From DATCVR01 sp036566745 (GTDB taxonomy: Bacteria; Actinomycetota; Actinomycetes; Jiangellales; Jiangellaceae), in the NCBI GenBank assembly GCA_036566745.1, contig DATCVR010000005.1, positions 1 through 64,000 of the forward strand: a DNA stretch of 64,000 nucleotides. Direction: 5' to 3'. Position 1 is the first letter of the stretch; each line of letters starts with the position of its first letter. Below, in pieces: positions 44,999 through 53,982 of this stretch. The notes below the pieces were generated by a model. That model worked only from the letters and a program-made list of their open reading frames with translations. It was not told the origin of the DNA and searched no databases. The position numbers and the translations under genes were made by a program.

Positions 44999-45481
44999 GT
45001 GCCTCCGGGAGAACCGCCGTCCACGTCCGCGCCCGGCTCCGCGCGCCAAGCTGCTGAGTTGGCCGACGAGTTCGGACGTACGGCCAAGCTGCTCGGCGGC
45101 CGTCTCTCCGAACAGCTCAGCCGACACGGCCTGTCCATGCCGCGTTTCTCGCTGCTCGTCGCGCTCGATCGCGACGGCCCTCTGCGCCTGACCGCGCTCG
45201 GCGCGCGAGTCGGCATCACCCAAGGCACTGCCTCGACCCTGGTCGAGTCGCTGGTGCGCGACGGTCTCGTCGAGCGCGGCCCCGATCCGGACGACGCCCG
45301 GGCCGCCCGCGTCACCATCACGGCCACGGGACGCAGCCGCGCCCGAGCCTGGCGGACAGACTACGAACGCGCCGCCGAGCAGGTGTTCAGCGCGCTTCCC
45401 ACCGACCAGTGGCCGCCGCTCATCGCGATCCTTCGCGTCCTGGCCGACGGGCACGAGCCGGTGGCATCCCCGGCATCCTGA
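44999..45481 (+). CDS. MarR family regulator
   Basis: A 160-residue winged-helix repressor: LSMPRFSLLVALDRDGPLRL, LTALGARVGITQGTASTLVE (recognition helix) and LVERGPDPDDARAARVTITA (wing with the conserved D-x-R). TAGCGT lies six bases before GTG 44999. It probably represses itself and the divergent gene through the twin palindromes. Confidence 0.93.
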   Translation: MPPGEPPSTSAPGSARQAAELADEFGRTAKLLGGRLSEQLSRHGLSMPRFSLLVALDRDGPLRLTALGARVGITQGTASTLVESLVRDGLVERGPDPDDARAARVTITATGRSRARAWRTDYERAAEQVFSALPTDQWPPLIAILRVLADGHEPVASPAS

Positions 45482-45482
45482 G

Positions 45483-45499
45483 CAACGGCGCATCCGTTG
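45483..45499 (+). terminator. Short hairpin after the MarR gene
   Basis: CAACGG (45483-45488) pairs with CCGTTG (45494-45499) across five bases, starting two bases after the MarR stop. No U tract; weak by itself. Confidence 0.4.
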
Positions 45500-45603
45500 G
45501 TCTGAGGTCGTCCCGGGGTCCACCCTGAGAGCTACCCTGACGTTTCCCTGAACCCGACCAAAGTTCGTTGCCGACACCGGTTCGATCACGGACATTGGAT
45601 GGC

Positions 45604-46485
45604 GTGGACCTCCTGTCGTTCGTGACCGTGCCCCTCGCCGCCTACCTGGTCGTGGCAGCATTGGTCGCCCTCGACGCGATGATCCCGGCCGTGCCGTCCG
45701 AGGTCGCGGTGATCTCGGCCGGAGCGCTCTCCGCCGCAGGTCACCTCAACGTGATCTGGGCCGGGCTGGCCGCCGCCCTCGGCGCGGTCCTCGGCGACCA
45801 CGCCGTCTATGCCCTCGGCCGCCACAAGCTGCCGGGGGTGCTCGACCGGTCGCGGTTCGGCCGCCGGATCGCCCGGTCAGTGCGGCGCGCCCACACCCGC
45901 ATGGGCTCCACCAGCGGCGCCGCCATCATCGCGGCCCGGTTCGTCCCGTTCGGCCGCACGGCCGGCGCCGGGGCTGCCGGCCTGGCCGGGGTGCCGGTCC
46001 GGCGCTTCGCGGTGTTCAGCGTGATCGGCGCCGGCGCGTGGGGTGCCTGGATGGTCGGGCTGGGCTTCGTCACAGGCACCGTCACCGATGCGCCCCTGTG
46101 GCTCCAGGTGTTGCTCGGGGTTGCCGTGGGCATCGTCGTGGGGGTCTGGGTGGCGGCCATCCACGCGGTGGTCCGCACCCGGCGCCGGATGTCGAGCCGC
46201 GCCGTGCCGGTGGTCCCGGCTCAGCGCGGCGCCGACCACGCCTCGGCGGCGTCGACCCAGCCCGCGAACAGCACGAGCCCCGACTCGCGGTGGACCGCCA
46301 CGAAGCCGAACGGCCGGTCGTACGCGACTGCCAGCCCTCGCGTCGTGAAGCTCGGCATCGAGACCGCCCTGAGGCCGATCGCCGTGACGGCCGCAGCCTC
46401 GAACCCCAGCGCACTGAAGATCGCCACGGCCGACTGCCGGGCCTCGTCGACCTTCAGCGGCACCGCGCTGATCCGCGAGAAGTGA
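45604..46485 (+). CDS. DedA family membrane protein with an antisense-overlapping C terminus
   Basis: The first 210 residues are a normal DedA protein: AYLVVAALVALDAMIPAVPSE, LGDHAVYALGRHKLPGVLDR and the conserved AAIIAARFVPFGRTAGAGAAG, with four or five membrane spans. The family supports flippase/proton-dependent functions in the membrane. The frame then has no stop for a further ~85 codons and runs 265 bases into the convergent serpin gene on the other strand, giving an unlikely Ser/Ala/Thr tail. GTG 45604 is preferred; TTG 45568 is possible. Confidence 0.85.
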   Translation: MDLLSFVTVPLAAYLVVAALVALDAMIPAVPSEVAVISAGALSAAGHLNVIWAGLAAALGAVLGDHAVYALGRHKLPGVLDRSRFGRRIARSVRRAHTRMGSTSGAAIIAARFVPFGRTAGAGAAGLAGVPVRRFAVFSVIGAGAWGAWMVGLGFVTGTVTDAPLWLQVLLGVAVGIVVGVWVAAIHAVVRTRRRMSSRAVPVVPAQRGADHASAASTQPANSTSPDSRWTATKPNGRSYATASPRVVKLGIETALRPIAVTAAASNPSALKIATADCRASSTFSGTALIREK

Positions 46486-47390
46486 CCCTCACCGGGCCCG
46501 CTCACCGCGGTGAGCCCGAAGATGTCGGCGTGACGCATCAGATCGTGCTCGGAGCGGACCGTGAAGCGCGGCGTGGCGACCGCCAGCCCGGCCCGCGTCG
46601 CAGGCACGACCGACACGCCCGGGCCGAGGTCCGCGCCGTGATCGGCGAGCAGCTCGGAGCCGATGCGCACCGGGTGATCGCCGGCGATGACCGCAACGGC
46701 AGGCGGCAGGATCTCGGCGGGGCCCCGGTCGGCGCCGCCGAGCACGAGGTGGACGTCCAGGCCGTTGTCGCCCTCGATCCGGGTGGCGGTGATCTCGCCG
46801 GCCGGTGTGGTGGCGACCACGAGGTCGTCGAGGTCGGGCGTGGTGCGCTTGAGACCGGCCAGACGGGTGCCCTGCCACGGGCCTGACGACGGCACGAGAG
46901 CTTCGTCGGAGAACCTCCGTACCCAGGTGGTGCGCAGGGCCAGCGCGGTGGCCAGGGTGATCGCGAGGTGGGGGCCGGCCTCGATGGGGAACTTCTCGAT
47001 CAGGCCGCCGGTACGCTCCCTCGCCCACGCGTCGAGCACGGGCTGGTCGACCGCCGGGTCGCCGGACAGCTCGCCGAGCGTGCCGGCGGGGACCTCGGCG
47101 CGCCAGTCGGGGCGCACCTGAGCGTCGGCCCGGGCCCACAGGCCCAGCGCGGCATCGACGCCGTCGGCGTCGTCGAGCGCGCGCAGGACGACCGCGGCGG
47201 CCTCCATCGCCTCGTCGGCCGGCACCCCCGTGGCCGCGGCCAGCTCGTCACGGCCGGGATCGTCGGCGGACGCCGCCAGTACGGCCAGCAGCGGCCACAA
47301 GCCGGCACCGGACATCACCCCGGAGCCCGGGCCGAGCCGCTCGAGCCAGGACGTGGTGAGCCGGTTGACGGCCGCGACGTGGTCGGTCAT
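46221..47390 (-). CDS. Serpin-family protein
   Basis: A 389-residue protein with the serpin body: SGAGLWPLLAVLAA near the N terminus, ALALRTTWVRRFSDEAL, and the C-terminal LAVAYDRPFGFVAVHRESG followed by LVLFAGWV. The reactive-centre hinge region (KVDEARQSAVAIFSALGFEA) keeps K-V-D-E but lacks the usual small-residue run, so it may be a non-inhibitory serpin. No signal peptide, hence cytoplasmic. TAGGCT seven bases before the ATG suggests a leaderless message. Confidence 0.88.
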   Translation of the reverse strand: MTDHVAAVNRLTTSWLERLGPGSGVMSGAGLWPLLAVLAASADDPGRDELAAATGVPADEAMEAAAVVLRALDDADGVDAALGLWARADAQVRPDWRAEVPAGTLGELSGDPAVDQPVLDAWARERTGGLIEKFPIEAGPHLAITLATALALRTTWVRRFSDEALVPSSGPWQGTRLAGLKRTTPDLDDLVVATTPAGEITATRIEGDNGLDVHLVLGGADRGPAEILPPAVAVIAGDHPVRIGSELLADHGADLGPGVSVVPATRAGLAVATPRFTVRSEHDLMRHADIFGLTAVSGPGEGHFSRISAVPLKVDEARQSAVAIFSALGFEAAAVTAIGLRAVSMPSFTTRGLAVAYDRPFGFVAVHRESGLVLFAGWVDAAEAWSAPR

Positions 47391-47462
47391 GCCGCCCAGC
47401 CTAAGCCCGTGATCATCGAGGCCCGGCTGGACGTGTCGAGCATGGCGTCGCGCGCCAAGCCG

Positions 47463-50084
47463 TCAGGAACGAGCCTTCGACCGAGTGGCGCGCTTCTTCG
47501 GGGCCGGACCCTTGGCACGCTTCTCCGCCATGAGCTCGGCGGCCCGTTCGAGGGAGATCTGCTCGATCTCGGTGCCGCGCGGCACCGTCACGTTCGTCTC
47601 GCCGTCGGTGATGTACGGGCCGAACCGCCCGTCCTTGATCACCAGCGGCTTGCCGTTGGCCGGGTCGTCGCCCAACTCACGCAGCGGTGGCGTGGCGGCC
47701 CGTGCGCCGCGTCGGCCCTTCGGCTGGGCGAACAGCTTCTCGGCCTCCTCGACGGTCACGGAGAACAGGGCATCCTCGTCGGGCAGCGAGCGGGAGTCGG
47801 TGCCCTTCTTGACATACGGCCCGTAGCGCCCGTTGGTGGCGATGATCTCGTTGCCCTCGGCGTCCTTGCCCACCGTGCGCGGCAGGGTGAGCAGCTTGAG
47901 CGCTTCCTCCAGCGTGATGGTCTCGGGCGCCATCGTCTTGAACAGCGAGGCCGTGGGCGGCTTCTCGTTCTTGGGGGCGTCCTCGGGCAGCACCTCGGTG
48001 ATGTAGGGCCCGTACCGGCCCGACTTCGCCACGACCGTGCGCCCGGTGGCGGGGTTGACGCCGAGTTCGCGGTCGCCGTTGCCCCGCGCGATCAGCTCGC
48101 GGGCCTTGTCGATGGTCAGCTCGTCGGGCGGGAGGTCCTCGGGCACGCTTCCGCGGTTGCCCTCGTCGTCCTCGATGTAGGGGCCGTACCGGCCGACCCG
48201 GACGGTCAGGCCTTCACCCAGCGGGAACGAGGAGATGCCGCGGGCGTCGATCTCGCCGAGGTTGTCGGCCAGCTTCTTCAGGCCCTCGACGGTGTCGTCG
48301 CCGTTCCAGAACTGGTCGAGCTCGGCGCCACGGTCGGCGCGGCCGGCGGCGATGTCGTCGAGCGCATCCTCCATCTTCGCGGTGAACTCGTAGTCGACGA
48401 GCCGGGTGAAGTGCTCCTCGAGCAGCCGCACCACCGCGAAGGCCAGCCACGACGGCACCAGCGCGGTGCCCTTCTTGAAGACGTACCCGCGGTTGAGGAT
48501 GGTGTTGACGATCGAGGCGTAGGTGGACGGGCGGCCGATGTCGCGCTCTTCCAGCTCCTTGACCAGCGTGGCCTCGGTGTAGCGCGCCGGCGGCTTGGTG
48601 GCGTGGCCCTCGGGGGCGATGCCGGCAACCGTGAGCGCCTGCCCCTGGGCGAGGTGCGGGAGCTGGCGCTCGCGGTCGTCGAGCTCGGCCTCGGGGTCGT
48701 CCGCACCCTCGACGTAGGCCTTGAGGAAGCCGTGGAACGTGATGGTGCGCCCGGACGCGCTGAAGCCGACGGTCTCGCCGGTGGAGGCGGTGGCGCCCAC
48801 CCGGACGGTGACCGTCTCGCCCTTGGCGTCGCGCATCTGGGAGGCGACGGTGCGCATCCAGATCAGCTCGTAGAGGCGGTACTCGTCGTCGCGCAGGCCG
48901 GTCTCGGCAGGAGTGCGGAAGGACTCGCCGGCCGGACGGATCGCCTCGTGGGCCTCCTGGGCGTTCTTGACCTTGTTGGCGTACTTGCGCGGGGCGTCGG
49001 GGAGGTACTCGCGGCCGTACAGCTCGGTCACCTGGGCCCGGGCCGCGGTCAGCGCGGAGTCCGAGAGCACCGTGGAGTCGGTACGCATATAGGTGATGTA
49101 GCCGTTCTCGTACAGCCGCTGGGCCACCTGCATGGTGCGGGCCGCGCCGTAGCCGAGCTTGCGCGAGGCCTCCTGCTGGAGCGTGGTCGTGCGGAACGGC
49201 GCGTACGGCTTGCGTGTGTAGGGCTTGGCCTCGACGGAGGTGACCTCGTAGGGCACGTCGGCCAGGGCACCGGCCAGGGCGCCGGCGCGGGCCTCGTCGA
49301 GGACCACGACCTCGCCCTTGGTCTTGACCTGCCCACGAGCGTCGAAGTCGCGGCCGGAGGCCACCCGGGCGCCGTCGACGGTGATCAGCCGGGCGTCGAA
49401 GGCGTGGGGCGCTTCGTCCTTGCCGGTGTCGAACGTGGCGGTGAGGTCCCAGTAGGACGCCGACCGGAACGCCAGCCGCTCGCGCTCGCGGTCGACCACG
49501 AGGCGGGTGGCCACGCTCTGGACCCGCCCGGCGGACAGCCCCTGCATCACCTTGCGCCAGAGGACCGGCGAGACCTGGTAGCCGTAGAGACGGTCGACGA
49601 TGCGGCGGGTCTCCTGGGCGTCGACGAGGTCCTCGTCGATGTCGCGCGGGTTCTGCACGGCGGCCTGGATGGCGTCGCGGGTGATCTCGTGGAAGACCAT
49701 CCGGCGCACCGGCACCTTGGGCTTGAGGGTCTCGCGCAGGTGCCAGGCGATGGCCTCGCCCTCGCGGTCGCCGTCGGTGGCGAGCAGGAGTTCGTCGGCA
49801 TCCTTGAGCAAGCTCTTGAGCTTGCGGACCTGGTCTTTCGCCCGGCCGCTGGAGACGATGTAGAGCGGCTCGAACCCGCCGTTGACGTCGACGCCCACCG
49901 GGTCGCCGTAGCGTTCGCGGTCGGCCGCCGGCACCTCGGTCTTCTTCGACGGGAGATCGCGGATGTGACCGAAGGAGGATTCGACGACATAACCGTCGCC
50001 GAGATAGCCCGCGATCGACTTGATCTTCGCAGGCGACTCCACCACCACCAGGCGCCGTCGCGCCGAGCTCGTGGTTCCGGCCAT
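47463..50084 (-). CDS. topA: DNA topoisomerase I
   Basis: An 873-residue type IA topoisomerase. The TOPRIM domain begins with LVVVESPAKIKSIAGYLGDG and includes LATDGDREGEAIAWHL. The active-site Tyr332 lies in YITYMRTDST. The C terminus carries several repeats of the GRYGPYI type (VRVGRYGPYIEDDEG, AKSGRYGPYITEV, NGRYGPYVKKG, DGRFGPYITDG) instead of zinc fingers, as usual in actinobacteria, and ends in a Lys/Arg tail. It relaxes negative supercoils. GGGGAG precedes ATG 50084. Confidence 0.97.
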   Translation of the reverse strand: MAGTTSSARRRLVVVESPAKIKSIAGYLGDGYVVESSFGHIRDLPSKKTEVPAADRERYGDPVGVDVNGGFEPLYIVSSGRAKDQVRKLKSLLKDADELLLATDGDREGEAIAWHLRETLKPKVPVRRMVFHEITRDAIQAAVQNPRDIDEDLVDAQETRRIVDRLYGYQVSPVLWRKVMQGLSAGRVQSVATRLVVDRERERLAFRSASYWDLTATFDTGKDEAPHAFDARLITVDGARVASGRDFDARGQVKTKGEVVVLDEARAGALAGALADVPYEVTSVEAKPYTRKPYAPFRTTTLQQEASRKLGYGAARTMQVAQRLYENGYITYMRTDSTVLSDSALTAARAQVTELYGREYLPDAPRKYANKVKNAQEAHEAIRPAGESFRTPAETGLRDDEYRLYELIWMRTVASQMRDAKGETVTVRVGATASTGETVGFSASGRTITFHGFLKAYVEGADDPEAELDDRERQLPHLAQGQALTVAGIAPEGHATKPPARYTEATLVKELEERDIGRPSTYASIVNTILNRGYVFKKGTALVPSWLAFAVVRLLEEHFTRLVDYEFTAKMEDALDDIAAGRADRGAELDQFWNGDDTVEGLKKLADNLGEIDARGISSFPLGEGLTVRVGRYGPYIEDDEGNRGSVPEDLPPDELTIDKARELIARGNGDRELGVNPATGRTVVAKSGRYGPYITEVLPEDAPKNEKPPTASLFKTMAPETITLEEALKLLTLPRTVGKDAEGNEIIATNGRYGPYVKKGTDSRSLPDEDALFSVTVEEAEKLFAQPKGRRGARAATPPLRELGDDPANGKPLVIKDGRFGPYITDGETNVTVPRGTEIEQISLERAAELMAEKRAKGPAPKKRATRSKARS

Positions 50085-50172
50085 GTGTGTGCTCCCCGTT
50101 CATTCCGGTCGTGCGCTCCCCTGGAGAAACGCACGCTATACGACGTTGTTCCCGAGAGGTTGCACGGGAGCA

Positions 50173-50215
50173 ACCGCAAAGACCTCTTTGCAAACAAGTC
50201 TTTGCGGTCTACGCT
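50173..50215 (+). promoter_or_regulatory. Promoter inside an 11-bp perfect inverted repeat (ArsR operator)
   Basis: ACCGCAAAGAC (50173-50183) and GTCTTTGCGGT (50198-50208) form a perfect inverted repeat with a 14-base spacer. The spacer holds a TTGCAA -35 box (50188-50193), and TACGCT (50210-50215) is the -10 at 16 bases. Six bases later lies the TTG start. A dimer bound here would cover the promoter fully. Confidence 0.72.
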
Positions 50216-50221
50216 GTCCGT

Positions 50222-50818
50222 TTGGCCCTGTCCAAGAAGCGCATCGAGGACGTCGAGACCCTACGCGCGTTCGTCCATCCCCTGCGTATGCGGCTGCTCG
50301 GATCACTGCGCACCGACGGCCCGGCCACCGCCTCGGAGCTGGGCCGGCGTTTCGGGGAGTCCAGCGGGTCCACGTCGTACCACCTGCGCCAGCTGGCCCG
50401 GTACGGCTTCGTGGTCGAGGACGACGACCAGCCGTCGAAGCGCGAGCGACGGTGGCGGGCGGCCCACGACGTCACCAGCTGGCAGACCACGGACTTCCTC
50501 GACGACGACGCCGGCCGGCAGATCGTCCAGGCACTCCAGAGCGAACAGCTCCGCCTTCTCGTCGACGGCGTCCAGCGCTGGTTCGCCGATCGGGACCGCT
50601 GGTCACACGACTGGATCGACGCCGCCGGCCATGACGACATGCACCTCCGGCTCCGCCCGGACGACCTGCGCGCCCTCACCGCCGAGGTCGACGCGGTCGT
50701 CGAACGGTTCGTCGAGCGCCAGCGGCCCGCCGACGACCCCGAGGCCGCCCGGGTGGCCGTCCACCTGGTGACCTACCCGGCCGAGCCCAACACGCAGGCC
50801 GAGGAGGACACGCCATGA
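50222..50818 (+). CDS. ArsR-like winged-helix regulator
   Basis: A 198-residue regulator: LRAFVHPLRMRLLGSLRTDG, ATASELGRRFGESSGSTSYH (recognition helix) and LRQLARYGFVVEDDD, then a helical domain. This is the ArsR/HTH_20 type often paired with MFS exporters. TTG 50222 is chosen because the -10 box TACGCT ends six bases before it and conserved sequence starts there; the open frame upstream to 50087 overlaps the operator. The stop overlaps the exporter start (ATGA). Confidence 0.9.
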   Translation: MALSKKRIEDVETLRAFVHPLRMRLLGSLRTDGPATASELGRRFGESSGSTSYHLRQLARYGFVVEDDDQPSKRERRWRAAHDVTSWQTTDFLDDDAGRQIVQALQSEQLRLLVDGVQRWFADRDRWSHDWIDAAGHDDMHLRLRPDDLRALTAEVDAVVERFVERQRPADDPEAARVAVHLVTYPAEPNTQAEEDTP

Positions 50819-52131
50819 CCCACCTCGACGTACGGCACGCGCGGCGGCGCTATCTGATCTTGCTCGGCCTGCGGTGGTTCCCCACCGGGATGCTGATCCC
50901 GATCATGGCGCTGCTGCCACTGGAGCGCGGGCTGACGCTGCCGCAGCTGGGCCTCGCGGCCGCGATCCAGGGGTTCGTGGTGCTCGGCCTCGAGCTGCCC
51001 ACCGGCGGGCTGTCCGACTCGCTGGGCCGCAAGCCGGTCCTGCTCATGGCCGGAGTGCTGTCGCTGGTCTCCCTGGGGCTGCTGTTCGTGGCCGACTCCT
51101 TCGCCATGTTCGCCGCCGTCTGGGCCGTCCAGGGCGTGTATCGCGCGCTCGACAGCGGCCCGCTCGACGCATGGTTCGTCGACGCGGCCCTGGCCGACGA
51201 CCCCGAGGCCGACATCTCTCGCGGGCTGGCCGGTGGCGGCGCCGTGCTGGGCGTCGCCATCGCCGCGGGTGCGCTGATCGCCGGCGGGCTGGTGGCCCTC
51301 GACCCCTTCCCGTCGATCGAGGCGCTCGCCCTGCCGGTCCTCGCGGCCGTGGTCGCCCAGGTCGTCAGCCTGGTCGCCTTGGCGTTCCTGCTCACCGAGG
51401 TGCGCCCGGCGAAGGGCTGGCACGCGATGACGCAGTCGGTACGCCGGGTGCCGGCCGTCATCGGCGAGACCTTCGGGCTGCTCCGGCGGTCGCGGGTGCT
51501 GATGGCGCTGGTGGCGGTCGAGCTGTTCTGGGGCTTCGGCATGGTGACGTTCGAGAGCCTGCTGCCGGTGCGGTTGACCGAGGTCACGAGCGGTGCCGAC
51601 GCCGCCGCAGCGATCATGGGGCCGGTGGGGTCGGCGGCCTGGCTGGCCTCGGCGCTCGGCGCGGCGCTGGTGCCACTCGCCTCCCGCCGGTTCGGGATCG
51701 CGCTGACGGCCGGCGCGATGAGGGTGCTGCAAGGCGTCACGATCGTGGGGATGGCGCTGTTCGCGGGCCCAGTGGGGGTCATCGCGGCGTTCCTGGCCAA
51801 CTACGTCGTACACGGTGCGTCGAATCCGCTGCACATGACGCTGCTCCACCAGCAGGTCACCAGCTCGCACCGATCGACCGTGCTCTCGCTGAACTCGATG
51901 GTCAGCATGCCGGCCGGCTCCTTCGGGCTGATCGCGCTGACCGCCCTTGCCGACGGGACGTCCGTCAGCACGGCCATGATCGTCGGCGCCATCGTGATCG
52001 CCGCGGCCGCGCCCCTCTACCTCCCGGCCATGCGCGCCGAACGACACGCCGCCGCGGCCGGCGCGGACGCCGACGCGGCCGCCGCCCCGATCGGCTCAGC
52101 CACCGCGACGGCGGCGGCCACCTCCCGTTGA
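50815..52131 (+). CDS. MFS transporter
   Basis: A 438-residue major facilitator with about 12 spans: GMLIPIMALLPLERGLTLPQ, the loop motif GGLSDSLGRKPVLLM, PLDAWFVDAALADD and VELFWGFGMVTFESLLPVR. The Ala/Thr-rich C terminus is cytoplasmic. It overlaps the ArsR-like regulator by four bases and forms a regulator-exporter operon. The substrate is unknown; drug export is the usual role. Confidence 0.94.
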   Translation: MTHLDVRHARRRYLILLGLRWFPTGMLIPIMALLPLERGLTLPQLGLAAAIQGFVVLGLELPTGGLSDSLGRKPVLLMAGVLSLVSLGLLFVADSFAMFAAVWAVQGVYRALDSGPLDAWFVDAALADDPEADISRGLAGGGAVLGVAIAAGALIAGGLVALDPFPSIEALALPVLAAVVAQVVSLVALAFLLTEVRPAKGWHAMTQSVRRVPAVIGETFGLLRRSRVLMALVAVELFWGFGMVTFESLLPVRLTEVTSGADAAAAIMGPVGSAAWLASALGAALVPLASRRFGIALTAGAMRVLQGVTIVGMALFAGPVGVIAAFLANYVVHGASNPLHMTLLHQQVTSSHRSTVLSLNSMVSMPAGSFGLIALTALADGTSVSTAMIVGAIVIAAAAPLYLPAMRAERHAAAAGADADAAAAPIGSATATAAATSR

Positions 52132-52209
52132 TCTTGGAGTTTCCGCGGGATCAAACGGGGCATACCGGGGCATACCGGGGCACGACTCGACCAGAACTCC
52201 ACGATCAAC
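52127..52209. repeat. Long inverted repeat between convergent genes
   Basis: GTTGATCTTGGAGTT (52127-52141) and AACTCCACGATCAAC (52195-52209) match as an inverted repeat at 14 of 15 positions, 53 bases apart. The loop contains two tandem copies of GGGGCATACC. The left arm includes the MFS stop codon and the right arm ends 10 bases before the YggS stop. It may be a bidirectional terminator or a dispersed extragenic palindrome. Confidence 0.6.
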
Positions 52210-52219
52210 GCAGGGACGG

Positions 52220-52936
52220 TCAGCGCGTGGGGACGGGGCGGCGGCCGAAGACGGCGCTGCCGACCCGCACCATCGTGGCGCCCTCGGCGATCGCCAGCTC
52301 GAGATCGCCGCTCATGCCCATCGAGAGTTCGCGCGCGTCGACCCCGCCCAGGCCCGCCTCGGCGACGTGATCGCGGGCCGCACGCAACGACCGGTAGCCC
52401 GCACGCACCGCGTCCGTGTCCGGCGAGGCCGGACCGATCGTCATCAGGCCCTTCACCCGCAGCCGGTCCAGTGCGGCCACCTCGCGCGCCAACGACACCG
52501 CCGACCCCGGAGGCACCCCGAACTTGCTCGCCTCGGCCGAGACGTTGATCTGGAGGAAGACGTCGAGCGTGCCGTCCGTGACGTCGAGCCGCCGCTGGAT
52601 CCGCTCCGCGAGGTCGATCCGGTCGATCGACTGGATACACGTGACGTGACGCAGCACCAGGTTGATCTTGTTGGTCTGCAGATGCCCGATGAAGTGCCGT
52701 TCGCACGGCAGGCCGGCCAGGTCGTCGGCCTTGTCCACGAGCTCCTGGACGCGGTTCTCCCCGATCAGCCGCGCTCCGGCACGCACCGCCGCGGCGATCC
52801 GCCGGGGGGTGACCGTCTTCGTGGCCAGCAGCAGGGCGACGTCGGACCGGTCGCGACCCGCGGCGCGGCAGGCCTGAGCGATGCGGGCCTCGACGGCCGC
52901 CAGGGCCGCCACGATGTCCGCCTCGTCGTCGATCAC
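52220..52936 (-). CDS. yggS: Pyridoxal phosphate homeostasis protein (YggS/PROSC)
   Basis: A 238-residue alanine-racemase-fold protein binding PLP: LLLATKTVTPRRIAAAV (Schiff-base Lys), GENRVQELVDK, RHFIGHLQTNKIN and LSMGMSGDLELAIAEGATMV with VGSAVFG. It keeps free PLP and amino-acid pools balanced. GTG 52936 follows a GGAGGTG site. In many actinobacteria the homologue sits by cell-division genes; here it stands alone. Confidence 0.95.
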   Translation of the reverse strand: MIDDEADIVAALAAVEARIAQACRAAGRDRSDVALLLATKTVTPRRIAAAVRAGARLIGENRVQELVDKADDLAGLPCERHFIGHLQTNKINLVLRHVTCIQSIDRIDLAERIQRRLDVTDGTLDVFLQINVSAEASKFGVPPGSAVSLAREVAALDRLRVKGLMTIGPASPDTDAVRAGYRSLRAARDHVAEAGLGGVDARELSMGMSGDLELAIAEGATMVRVGSAVFGRRPVPTR

Positions 52937-53056
52937 GGCGCACCTCCGTCTCGGACGAGAAGACTACGCACCCTCCTCGCACCGGCCGGGCCCCGCCGTC
53001 CCGCCGACCGGGTCCGTGGGACGATCTAGCCCCTGCCCCGCTCACCCAGGACGACG

Positions 53057-53122
53057 ATGGACCACGCAACGATTCGCGACAGCGCCCTGGTGGCGCTCGG
53101 GCTGTCGGCAGCGCTCGCATGA
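53057..53122 (+). CDS. Possible 21-residue leader peptide
   Basis: ATG 53057 opens a 21-codon frame (MDHATIRDSALVALGLSAAL, then Ala) whose stop overlaps the next start (ATGA at 53119). It may only serve translational coupling, or be the stump of a lost gene. No other support. Confidence 0.3.
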   Translation: MDHATIRDSALVALGLSAALA

Positions 53123-53982
53123 CCCCTCTGGTGGGGCTCATGGTCGCCGTCGGGATGCTGGTCGTGGTCCCGCTGGGCCTGCGCCTGATCGACGACGACC
53201 ACGGCCGACTGGGCCCCATCGGACAGGTCTGGCCGGTCGCCGGCGGGGTCGGCGCGGCGTCTTTGCTGCTGCCGCGCGGCGGGCTAGCTACCGCTCTGGC
53301 CAGCGGTTATGCGGCCGTTACGCTGTGGCTGGCCGCGCTGGCGCTCGCCCGGCTGGCGCGGCGCCGCCGACTCGACCCGGTCGAGATCGCCGTGCTCACC
53401 GCGATGGTCACGCCGGCCGTGGCGGGGATCGCGCTGGTGGCCGAGCGAGCCGGATACGAGCTGCTCGGGTACGGCATGACGTGGCTCGCGCTGACCGTCG
53501 CGCACTTCCACTTCGCCGGGTTCGCGGCGGCTCTCGTCGCCGGCCTGGCTGCCAGCGCCACGGGCGGAGCACTGGCCGGAGCAGCCGCGCTGAGCGTTCC
53601 GGCCGGCACTGTGATCGTGGCCGTCGGCTTCTTCACCGGCGACCTCACCGAGCTGGTCGGCACGGTGGTCCTGACGGCCGGCATGTGGGCCACGGGCTGG
53701 GTCGTCTGGCGTGCGGTCCGGCCGACGTCGGCGGTGCCGGCCACGCGGGTGCTGTTCGCGATCTGCGCGGCGACCCCGGTGGTGACCATGGTCCTGGCGC
53801 TCGGCTGGGCGGCGGGCGCGGTGTGGCCGGACGTCCCGCACCTGTCGGTCGAGCTCATGGCGGCCACCCATGGAGTGCTCAACGCGCTCGGCTTCGGCCT
53901 GTGCGGCGTCGTGGCGTGGCGGCGGCTCCAGGCCGAGAGGAGCCGCCGCCCCCGCGAGGCCGACGTGATGCCGTCAGCGTGA
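53119..53982 (+). CDS. YndJ-like integral membrane protein
   Basis: A 287-residue protein with eight or more spans and the YndJ signatures [20 protein letters not shown] and [20 protein letters not shown], which place histidines inside the membrane. The function of YndJ is unknown. ATG 53119 overlaps the stop of the short leader frame. Its last nine bases overlap the convergent reductase. Confidence 0.88.
   Translation: MTPLVGLMVAVGMLVVVPLGLRLIDDDHGRLGPIGQVWPVAGGVGAASLLLPRGGLATALASGYAAVTLWLAALALARLARRRRLDPVEIAVLTAMVTPAVAGIALVAERAGYELLGYGMTWLALTVAHFHFAGFAAALVAGLAASATGGALAGAAALSVPAGTVIVAVGFFTGDLTELVGTVVLTAGMWATGWVVWRAVRPTSAVPATRVLFAICAATPVVTMVLALGWAAGAVWPDVPHLSVELMAATHGVLNALGFGLCGVVAWRRLQAERSRRPREADVMPSA

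Noticed and set aside
46968..50771. A 1267-codon open frame on the plus strand
   Set aside because: It lies antisense to topA and the serpin and is a by-product of GC-rich codon bias; its sequence has no domain and the opposite strand has complete, recognisable proteins.
52157..52186. Short tandem GGGGCATACC copies as a CRISPR or IS end
   Set aside because: Only two full copies, no target duplication, no transposase.
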